A program made the position numbers and the translations under genes. Below, one piece after another: positions 55,161 through 64,000 of a stretch of 64,000 nt of DNA. The notes under the pieces were generated by a model. The model was not told where the DNA came from and made no database searches. It was given only the letters and a program-made list of their open reading frames with translations. This stretch comes from Paraspadella gotoi. Lineage: Eukaryota; Chaetognatha. The DNA lies in contig CM119265.1 of the NCBI GenBank assembly GCA_051294375.1, positions 27,481,835 to 27,545,834 on the forward strand. The letters run 5' to 3'. Positions within the stretch are counted from its first letter, which is position 1. Each line of letters opens with the position of its first letter.

Positions 55161-56600
55161 AACGATATTTATGAGTGTTCGGAGGCAGCCGATAGCTGCT
55201 CATATCTGACTCCGTGATATGACGCGTGACCTAGTATGATGATTACTGAATGTAGATCTTCAGTAGAGAGAGGTATGTGTCGATATGCATATAGCAGCGG
55301 TTCGGTGATTAGTAGGTACGTGAGTGAAACAGAGAAGGCGAATCGCACAGAAGAAATTGATCGAGAGATAAGGCCAGTTGGTCGTAACCGTCTGACGTCA
55401 TACATTTATGAATAGTGGAGATAGTAGATGTTAACCACGCAATGTGGGCAGGATGAGTAGGGATGATCTCGACTGTATTGATTGGTAGATTCGAGAGGTT
55501 GTAGCAGCACAGTGGGGACCTAGCGAGGTGGAGAAGGGTTCATGAGTGTCGATAGTCATAGACTTGCCGACAGGATAGAGAGATCGCAGAGATTTCGGAG
55601 AGATCAGATGGTCGGGCTCACTTCGCGTGGTCATACGGCGATGGATCTAGAGAACCAGTTAAGTCGAGGCAGGCACAGGGAAAGGGGCCGTCGGGAGACT
55701 TATTGTATCGTGTGGCGTAAAAAGTGTACGCTGATCGAGGAAGAAGGATATTGCACTGAGACTCTTCTTCTCTGATCGTTCATCTTCGCGCCGTATGACC
55801 TGCAATTGATCACGAGACTCTTTCTTTTTGACCAGGACAATAAATTTTATCACCACATTAAAAACGAGGATGAAGAAACGGGAGCTTCGGAAACTGACTA
55901 GCCAAGCGAAACAACTGTTAGTTTATGCATCAACATAAACCTACGATATATTCGTTGAAAACCAAAGGTAAAAAATCCTTTATTTCTCTAAATCATATTA
56001 CAAACACGAAACACAAGAAAAGAGATTATCACAATAGAATTTCACAATCTATAAAGTATATATTTTATGTTCTTTATAAGTCTTCAGCTCCGAATTCGAT
56101 AGGGGACAGATATGATTTTGAAATCAATAGTGCCAAAAAATTTCAGAATACAATATTTTCCAGAGACTAAGAGAAGAGAGAGAGAGAAGTAAGCAAGAGA
56201 GCGAACGCCAACGAAACAAATTGCGATATAATATAACTATTCTCTAGTACGATAGTGGAACGCAATTATGCGCGCATTAATGGAAGATATCCCGAAAACG
56301 AATTCGTCTAATCAGCCTCCACCAAGTCAGGGATCCCGGTCCTAACTCGCGAGATCCACTCTTCACAAATATACAAACGATCCGCCGCAACCTGAAAGAC
56401 GTGAGACCGCATATTATTTTTAACTATAATACGTCTGCCATATCGGCACCACACAACAGCGAATAGAATCAAGGGTTTTGCTTTAAGACGAGATACAATT
56501 CGTCAAACCGCGTCAACGTACAAACACTGCAAGGTAACGTCGTCTGATACGCGAGACGACCCCGCAGTTCCCTAGAAATCGAGCCCGGCTTCCGTATTAC
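55160..56600. other. Mixed-composition segment, possible but unproven coding pieces
   Basis: GC-richer than its surroundings at 55160-55780, with 60-80 codon frames on both strands and no recognisable motif or clear splice pattern. From 55900 to 56600 no signal was seen. Confidence 0.25.
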
Positions 56601-57450
56601 CGGGTCAGCCATTGCCTCCCCGCGTTCAACCCCGTGTTCGGTCTGCGGTTTCTCCATCCGTTCGTGTTAGGCACTTTAAGGCCTTGACTTTTTGGTTGTG
56701 GTCTTTCGGGCGCACTTCTCTTCTCTCTCTCCTCTCTGCTCTCTCTCCTTCCTCTCTCCTCTGCACGTCGTTGGTCCTTTTTCTCTGCGTGTCTTACACA
56801 CTAAGCACCTACAGTTTTGCGCCAATTTTCGGTTTTTTCGCATATCAATATCGGATCTAGTAGCTGCTAATCTCGCCCTCTCGTCATCTTGTTGTCCGTG
56901 GTCCGTCCTTCGTCGTCTTGTCGCGGTCCCGCCGTTTCGTCGCTCGAGCTCCCGCTGTCCATTCCGCCGTCTGCATCCGCGTCGTCGCTCCGTTTTGGCG
57001 GACTCGTTTCGGTCGAGCTCGAGCACCAATCCTTGCCGTCGTCTCGCTGCTCGTCATTGGCATTGCCGTCGTGTTCCGTTGTCTGCTCGTTTCGCGCAAT
57101 CCTCCCTGCGAAACGTTACCGCGATCAACTCGTAGCATATTAAATGGTAAACGAATCATTTTTGCAAGAGAGAGAGGTAGAGTAGACGAAAGAGGATCGA
57201 GAAAAGAGACGAGAGGAGAGAGAGGAGCAGACCTTCCATTCTGCAGCCTTTTCCATGGAATCATGCGGTCCATCCACCGCCGACTTTCCTCTCTGATCTT
57301 AAGGATCTCCACGGTGATGGACATGAGATACGCAACTGTACCCGCTGATCAGAGGGTGCGATGGCTGAATTACTGCTATATGGGTAGAGCGTGCGCGTAA
57401 GTGACGTGCCGATATGGTCTGGCCGCGCTATCAGATCATGACGCATGCTG
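56600..57450. other. CpG-rich segment, open on both strands
   Basis: About 500 bases (56880-57130) of CG/GTC-rich sequence with long frames on both strands. On -, an exon-like stretch at about 57348-57240 (MSITVEILKIREESRRWMDR) follows ...GGGTACAG and ends before GTCTGC. On +, the overlapping frame is equally open. A CpG island or the 5' end of a gene is possible; strand undecided. Confidence 0.25.
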
Positions 57451-58124
57451 TCGCCGATCCATCTTCTCTTCTTCTCCTTCCTTCCGCTTCATATTGATTC
57501 CTTGGATTCCTTTTCTTGTCTCCCGCCCTCTCTCACTTCTTCCTTTCTCTCTTTTCTTTCTTCTCTCATTGTCTTCCCGCATTTCGGTATCCCCACGACA
57601 GGAAATTCGGTTTTTTCCAAACATTTCGATGCTTAATCAAAATGTGCCGGCGGTCGTCGGGTTGTGGTCGCCCATCAGTCAGGATCGTTGTTTTTGTCAG
57701 CTTTTTTTTAGTTCCGGGCTGTCTCGGTATGTTTATTCGTCGGGGTCCCTCTTCAACGATTTTCTTCTCAGGACTCCGGGGATTTAGGAATTCAAGATGG
57801 CGATAACTGATTGCGAGAATGTCAGTAGAAGAGCAAGATAGCTACTATCCGTTACGAACGAAGAAAAGGGGATCAAGCTGATAATCATGACTTTTGGTTA
57901 AGAAGATTTGAGAATGAAGGGTTTAGAAGGTTGTGTTTTTTGTGAACACAGTATTTTGAATCACAAGATAACTTTTTTCATATTTGAGTATTATTCACCA
58001 TTATATATATCGTTTTTGTAACTATTTAAATATATTTATATTTTAAATGCTATATATAAATTTGTTAATATACAAAATTAATATGTATATTTTATAATAA
58101 AACAAAAAATATCAAAGTTATTAG

Positions 58125-58865
58125 TGAGTACAGACGAAGAGACTTACAGAAATGCACTAATACCCAGAGAAGCAGAAAGTAAGCGATCTCTACAGGTATT
58201 TACATTAGATTATACAGGTGACATAAAGCCTTTGCCTGACAATAGACCAAGAGTACTTGACTTCAGGTAAGGATGGACCAGGACTGGAAATGTTAAGAAT
58301 CACGCATATCCATACTGACGAAAACTTTGCCAGGTTTTAACCAAAAAAAGAGGAGATGGGACCCCTGATCAGAATACAGTGAATCCTTCTACTGATCAAG
58401 TTCGAAAATACATAAAAGACAACTCGGACCTTGATTGACATCGAGGGTAGTACCGACGACTGGGCCGCACCATGTACCAGGAAAGACGCCGCACCGGATC
58501 CGTACCGCGTACCGCGGGCTCCGGGCGTCGGACTTTCTGGACGTCGAGCGGGACTATCGACCGCTCAATACTGGGGTGAAATATCTCCGACGACACCGAA
58601 TACGATAAGCGATCCCCGATCCGAGGGCCGGGTCGGACAACGGACCGACGGCGGACCTCGAGAACGTGGACGGTACTCGGACGAGACCGAGTGGAACAAG
58701 AGGCGATGCGAGGAGGATATCGAAACAGCGAAGCAAGAACCGACGAGAGATAAAACGGCAGGAGAAACCGCGCTCAACTATGGCGACCCGACCGAAGCCC
58801 GAGGCGCCACGGATAGAGAAGAAACCAGAGCGGACCGGACGCAGACCCATTTAACAATGAGATAA
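58125..58865 (+). pseudogene. Coding-like but frameshifted region, unrecognised
   Basis: From 58125 (after TTATTAG) a frame reads STDEETYRNALIPREAESK and on to FTLDYTGDIKPLPDNRPR, reaching CAG|GTAAGG at 58266. Another frame then gives EMLRITHIHTDENFARF, and a third, from 58340, GDGTPDQNTVNPSTDQVRKY to 58435. The last run, 58431-58865, begins IDIEGSTDDW. Amino-acid composition is protein-like and not low-complexity, but frames change at least three times. This is either a decayed gene, or a real gene in unpolished sequence with or without introns. No family recognised. Confidence 0.35.
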
Positions 58866-58899
58866 GAAACACCTGAAAACGGAAAGTTTTAAAACGGTT

Positions 58900-59260
58900 G
58901 TCGTCGCACACAAGATATGACCCGTTGCTCAGGACGACGAGCCCTGGCTTGAAGCGATCCGACCGAGATTTTTCACCTGGAACCCGAGAGCTCGAGTAAA
59001 GAGATGCGACTTCGCACGAGTGGTTACGTCGAGAAACACTGACTCTGGGTGGTATGGGTCAGGTCGTTTCATTAGCAAAGGATGCATTCTACGAGACATA
59101 TGTGAAATATTACCCTCTTAGATTCTTCCACTGGGAGGGACATATTATTGAAGTCCTGATTTACGCGGAAACGCATCGTATATTCATACTGTATGGTGCT
59201 GTAGACCTGATATACATACCATTGAACATGCTATCGATCAACTAGGATAAAATATTTGTC
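58900..59260 (+). other. Possible continuation of coding-like sequence
   Basis: Short + frames such as EPWLEAIRPRFFTWNPRARV (about 58940-59000) and a 63-codon frame at 59054-59245 look non-random, but no domain is recognised and stops intervene. Confidence 0.2.
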
Positions 59261-59269
59261 TCCTATAAT

Positions 59270-60560
59270 TATATCGAGACTCGGTATTAGATAGTTCACC
59301 ATTACGGGGTCATATATGAAACGACGCCGAATGAAAACCTTCTTCCTTGCCCGGCAGAGAAACCTCTCGGGCACCAGACCAACGAAGTTCACTTTCCACC
59401 TCCGAGAGAGGAGAAGAGAGAGAGAAAGAGAGAGAGAGAAGGAGACAAAAGAATTTTAAGGATTTGTTTCATAAGTTAAACTCTTATTTTCTGAGAGTGG
59501 ACTATGTTCAACAGATAATTTAATTCCTCATTTGGGGTGATACTATATTTTTAAATAAATTTTTTTAAAATTAAGCGTAAACCTCTGAAATGATCCATAA
59601 TAATATATTCTAAGTTATTCGATAATTGTATACGACCGGATCATGTAGGAAGTTCTTTTCGTTGGGTAGGCATTAGATGTAGAAACACTATAAGAAGTTA
59701 TTAGAGAGATGAGATGAGAGAGAGGAACGAGCAAGAATAGATTCAAATAGCTGGTGGGGCTCATGCAGTCCGTTTGACTCCTCTTCGCGCCTAATAGGAC
59801 CCGGACTATCACAAATGTTTCATGTATTATAGTTATCTCTCGTCATGTATTATTATCATATAACACCCACGCCAGCCATTGCTGCCACACGCAGAGAGAG
59901 AGAGAGAGAGAAGGAAGAGGGAGAAGAGAGACAAGGATACATACACACACAGCACACAGAGACGCACGAGAAGAGAGAGCACGCGCGACCCGTGCAAAGT
60001 TGGATGATGAGGGGCATGCGACATTCCTCGTCCCGCGCGCCATGGCTTTGATTCTACATTACTATATACTGAAGCAGTTCTGAGACGAACCAAGATCGGA
60101 AAGAATCGCTCGTGCCACTTACATAGGAAGATTTTCAGTCGACCTAACGAATCCAAGTCAAGAAGAATAAATCGAGTAAGAATGACAGCAGGCTCGGCTG
60201 TCTCAAGGATTATAGCGGCCCTGATAAAATTACAAATACGAAACAAAAATAATCGCGACACGTCTACGACCGGAGCACGCCATCGACGCATATAGTACAT
60301 TGAATGGAGCTCAACTGTGATAGGATTTTCACCTTCTCATCAAACACGTCCGTTCATGAGACCAGACGTCTTGGTTCGAGAACAAGCGAGCCGCAGAGCG
60401 AGGTGAGAATGAATATCCTTAGGTCTTTCGTGATTCAAGACCCGATGTCGTACATTGGGATTAAGTGTGCGTTCTGCTGATCACAAACTCCGCCGCTGTA
60501 TCTACGCCATCAACGGCGACGCCATGTATTTATCGCCGGCACGTTGAAGAAGAAGCGAAT
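59270..60560. other. Intergenic, nothing firmly recognised
   Basis: Contains GA runs at 59408-59442 and 59893-59935. The 155-codon - frame (59833-60300) has no recognised motif and includes the repeat translation. Confidence 0.4.
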
Positions 60561-60569
60561 ACAGGTTGA

Positions 60570-61112
60570 GACAGTGACGACGACGACGACGACGAAAACC
60601 ACAACGACAATAAAAAGCTTCCCATCTTTGTTCCCATCAAGCAAAATCCCGAAATCAAGCATCGAGCAAGCATTTTGAGCGGGCAATCATAAACTCGTAA
60701 TCCCTTGTCACAAAAAGAGAATCAATCCGAAAAAAAAATTAGGCAAAAATCGTGATACTTGTGAATTTCACATCGTGAACGAAATCGTATTTCCGTTTTT
60801 CTTTCCGTGAGGATTTAAGATCAACGCGACATCTACGTGACAACAGCGACGACGATGACGATGAGGACGACGAAAATATTTACGATGACGACGACGACGA
60901 TGATGACGACGACGACGATGACAATGTCGAAGATGACGACGACAACGACGACTGACAACGATTTAAGACGTCGACGACGACAACGACGACAACGACGGCG
61001 ACAAAGATGATGACAACTGCGCCAAAAAAGGCCAACGTCTAGGACAAAGATTGAACGGAAAATAAATATGAAGACGACGACGACAACGACAACAACAACA
61101 ACAACGTATCTC
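60570..61112. repeat. Clustered (GAC)n/(GAT)n trinucleotide repeats
   Basis: Runs at 60578-60600, 60846-60960, 60970-61020 and 61073-61105. One + frame (about 60810-60952) would end in a poly-aspartate tail, DDDDDDDDDDD followed by NVEDDDDNDD and a stop. It is short, with no upstream coding support. Confidence 0.85.
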
Positions 61113-61114
61113 GT

Positions 61115-61680
61115 ATCTCATTTCTTTTCTCTGATCCTTCGTATATTTCCCATTTTTTTCCTCCTACGCAAAAAATCTCTTTTTTCTTATCTCACTTCAA
61201 ATCTGTTTCTCTTGTCATCAGTTTTAACTTTTTTTTAAAAGTTAGACATCGAAAAAAGTCAACGACCAGAAATGATACATATTTTTTAAAAACAGATTTA
61301 TAATAAATTATTACATTTACTGACGTAAACTGTTACCTTGTTTTACGACGCCTCAAATAAAAGTGTCATTAATTTTTTACCCATCCAATTAATCTATCAT
61401 CAATTTTTTGTTTCATCTTCTCTCCATTAATTCCCAGATCTTGTTTCCTAAACTCTCGTACACATCTTTGCCACTCCTGGCTTTCAGTAATATATAAATA
61501 TGAACACAAACTTACAACATATTATACGTAGGTCTATTTAAGTTTTATTCGTTAAAACTTTTACCTTCCAAACATCTTCGTGCCTCCTTGACTCAAATCT
61601 TTACCAAAGACCCCAACTCTCTCTATATCTTCAACCCCCCTTCCAAACCCCTTCCACACCCCACTGCTCGATCCCCCTCT
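61115..61680. other. AT-rich, possible 3' UTR of the - strand exon
   Basis: Lies downstream of the - strand exon at 61681. AATAAA on - is present near 61544 (TTTATT on +). Confidence 0.4.
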
Positions 61681-61910
61681 TCAACCCCCCACTTTCTCCT
61701 CCAACCCCTTCAATCTCTCCCACAACAACAACAAATCTTGCATCGTTTCTCCTTTCAAAATCAAAATTTTGTTCTTATTTTCCGAAATCTTGATTCGCTG
61801 CTGCTCAAGCGTTTCGTCCAGCCGCCGCAGCCGCTTCGACGTCTTCTTTCGCTGCGGAGCCGCGTCTTGCTCCAGACGGTCGAGCCTCTCGGTGAGACGA
61901 GCAACTTGGG
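61681..61910 (-). CDS. Probable last coding exon of a coiled-coil protein, partial
   Basis: On the - strand the frame ends at a TGA at 61681-61683 and is open upstream into the N gap at 62022-62191. It encodes a charged, leucine-heptad helix (VARLTERLDRLEQDA, then KRLRRLDETLEQQRIKISEN), ending ERLKGLEEKVGG. This is typical of a coiled coil, with GC-rich third positions unlike the flanks. A pyrimidine-rich acceptor CTTCCCTCGCAG lies just upstream of 61910 (an alternative is near 61945). The rest of the gene lies in or beyond the gap; family unknown. Confidence 0.5.
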
Positions 61911-62191
61911 CTGCGAGGGAAGCGAGGGCGCGGGTTGAGGCTGCGAGTCGGGTGTGGGAAGGATCAGGGAAGCGGGTAGGGCAAGCAGTGATGGAAGCGG
62001 TGAAGCAAGCAAAGAAAAAATNNNNNNNNNNNNNNNNNNNNNNNNNNNNNNNNNNNNNNNNNNNNNNNNNNNNNNNNNNNNNNNNNNNNNNNNNNNNNNN
62101 NNNNNNNNNNNNNNNNNNNNNNNNNNNNNNNNNNNNNNNNNNNNNNNNNNNNNNNNNNNNNNNNNNNNNNNNNNNNNNNNNNNNNNNNNNN

Positions 62192-62341
62192 CTCCTTCCT
62201 CTCTCCCTCTTCCTCTTCCTCCTTCTCTCCCCCGAGACGATTCCCGTAGATGAAATCCCCTTCGCCCGACGGAGATTTTCCAAATTCCAAATCTCTGAAT
62301 AATTAATTCGCCGAATTTACCCTTTGAAAAATTCACCGCTT

Positions 62342-62374
<33 letters not shown>

Positions 62375-62640
62375 GTCACTTTCCCTTTCTCTGCCTTCTT
62401 TGGATCTTGTTGTTTATCGAGTTTTCAGAGCTTTTCCAAGAATTCCTTCTCACTTCTCAGCCCTTTCTTTTTTTTCTTTCTTTTTTTCTTCTTTTTTTCC
62501 CTTTTTCTTTCTCCTTTCCAACCTTTTTTTAGATCGTATTTTTTCCCTTTTTATCTTTTTTTCTATTTAATATTTTTTCTCCTTCCTTTTCTACTCCTTA
62601 ATATTTTTTATTTTCTATTTATTGTTTTTTTTCTTCGTTT
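62192..62640. repeat. Pyrimidine/T-rich tracts
   Basis: CT run at 62341-62373, then TTTC-rich DNA to 62640. Confidence 0.8.
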
Positions 62641-62649
62641 TTGATGTTA

Positions 62650-63000
62650 ATATTTTTTTCCCGCGGCTCCAGACGTGACTTTTTATCTCACTCCGTCGTA
62701 TTTGAAAACATTAAATTATTGATTCACAAAATTAATATAATATATTTTGATGGAATAAAAGTTAAGAGCTTAAACCAAAAGAAAAAAGGGTACATAGAAA
62801 AACAAGTTGACATCAGATTCATTTAGAAACATAAAAAAACATTTTTCTTATCTTTTCGTTTTCTTGATTCAAGTTTCGTCTTTTGGATTCGACCAGACGG
62901 TAAAATCCGGTTCTCACTGTACCCGGGCTAAATCATTTGGAAGTGAAACTTTTCACGGAACCTAAAAAGTAACGTTTTTCTCGCAATTTAAATCGACACG
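62650..63000. other. Intergenic, nothing recognised
   Basis: No coding signal. Confidence 0.5.
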
Positions 63001-63008
63001 GTGCTTTG

Positions 63009-63142
63009 GTACACCTCCCCTGCTTTCCCTGTTTCACTTCCTGTTTCCAAGTTTCCTTGCCTCCCTGTTTTATCTGCTTCCAATGTTTCCCTGCTTCCCA
63101 TGTTTCACTGCCTCCTTGTTTCCCTGCTTTTAATGCATACAT
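63009..63142. repeat. Pyrimidine minisatellite around CCCTGCTTCCCATGTTTCA
   Basis: Six or seven irregular 18-20 bp units. Confidence 0.7.
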
Positions 63143-63529
63143 GCTGTCACCTGTTTATCTTTTCTGAAACAGTTTCCCTTCTTAATCTGATCAGGCGTCT
63201 GGAAAAAAGTTCTACTGTTCGCCCTCTAGCGAAAGAATTGTCAGAACCTCAATGAAAGGTTTGATCGGAGACCCAGGCCAGGAAGTTCATGCGAGTCGGA
63301 CAGACTTTTCTTATCCGATCGTTATTAGTAAACGTGAGAATGTAAACTGTGCATTTTGAATTGTGACTAATTTTAGCTCAAAATATAAAATATATAGATG
63401 TCTAGATAAAAAATGTTAAGATCATTAAATGTCATTATATAATCTTTAAGGTTATCTAATCTTAGTAGTATATCATATATCATTACATTTTTTTTACATT
63501 TATCATTTAATATTTTAATTTGTCTTATC

Positions 63530-63780
63530 AATTATTCTTCTTTCCCTTCTTATCTATTTTCTATTTGGCCCCTTCTTATCTATTTTTTTTCCCTCTCCCC
63601 TTTCTATCTATTTTCCTTTGTCTCCTCTTCTTATCTAATTCCCAAGTCCCCCTTCCCTTATCTATTTTTCTTTTTCTTCCCATCCTATCTATTTTCCTCT
63701 TTCTCCTCTTCTTATCTAATTCCCTTTCTTCATCCGAATTCTTCATCCTTCTCTTATCTCTCATTCGGTTTTTCGAGTCC
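63530..63780. repeat. Minisatellite around TTCTTATCTATTTTCC
   Basis: About seven units of 30-37 bp, each with (C)TTATCTA(A)TT, separated by C/T-rich spacers. The rest to 64000 is pyrimidine-rich with no gene seen. Confidence 0.75.
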
Positions 63781-64000
63781 AAACATTTTTCAGCTTATTT
63801 TTCCTTTTTACGTAGGACTTTTATTCTCTTTTGATATTTGGTCACTCATTACTCATTACTTTTATATTTTTCGCTAACATATTTTCTCTTCTCTTCCTCT
63901 ATTTTCTCACTTTCTTTTAAATCTTGGCTTCTCTATCTTTACTTCTCTCAGAGTTCAACCCTAAATTTTTCTTTCGATTTACTTCTTTTCTCCATCGAAT

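Noticed and set aside
60810-60955. Acidic poly-Asp protein tail
   Set aside because: Short, and surrounded by the same GAC/GAT trinucleotide arrays in other frames; no upstream coding evidence.

Overview
This window is from a large, repeat-rich nuclear genome of an animal, most likely an invertebrate. The evidence is a multi-exon gene with spliceosomal introns (consensus GT-AG plus one GC-AG), a decayed BEL/Pao retrotransposon (a metazoan group), tRNA-derived SINEs, several inverted-repeat DNA transposons, Helentron-like elements with tetranucleotide cores of the kind well known from bivalves, and exceptional density of (GA)n/(CT)n microsatellites on both strands. The phylum cannot be fixed from the sequence. 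Many N gaps, often exactly 25 bases, and near-duplicates full of small indels beside some of them show a scaffolded assembly with gaps filled by poorly polished reads.

The one gene that can be reconstructed convincingly lies on the + strand at 37874-45982. It has 13 coding exons whose phases fit together without a break to give a 935-residue protein: a patatin-like phospholipase domain with an intact Ser/Asp dyad, a linker carrying a microsatellite-derived charged insertion, a TPR array, and a lysine/glutamate tail. Exon 1 is also present as a damaged inverted copy (37130-37608) across a 25-N gap. Introns carry SINE, MITE and simple repeats, including long complementary (GA)n and (CT)n tracts.

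Layout: 1-2.2 kb, a broken BEL/Pao pol on the - strand between two direct repeats. 2.2-12 kb, simple repeats and an imperfect duplication (about 5.56-7.37 and 8.68-9.88 kb). 12-25 kb, AT-rich intergenic DNA with MITEs, SINEs, two Helentron-like elements, a fold-back element and telomere-like degenerate blocks. 25.9-28.8 kb, a roughly 550-bp tandem repeat built from shorter sub-repeats. 29-37 kb, nested transposons, pyrimidine-rich DNA and three larger gaps. 37.9-46.2 kb, the patatin-TPR gene. 46.3-50.1 kb, very long GA/CT tracts. 50-61 kb, a region with no complete gene but with short coding-like pieces (- strand 51.8-52.2 kb; + strand 58.1-58.9 kb) that are frameshifted. 61.7 kb, the probable last exon of an unseen - strand coiled-coil gene. 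No rRNA gene, convincing tRNA gene, CRISPR array or prokaryotic operon was seen.
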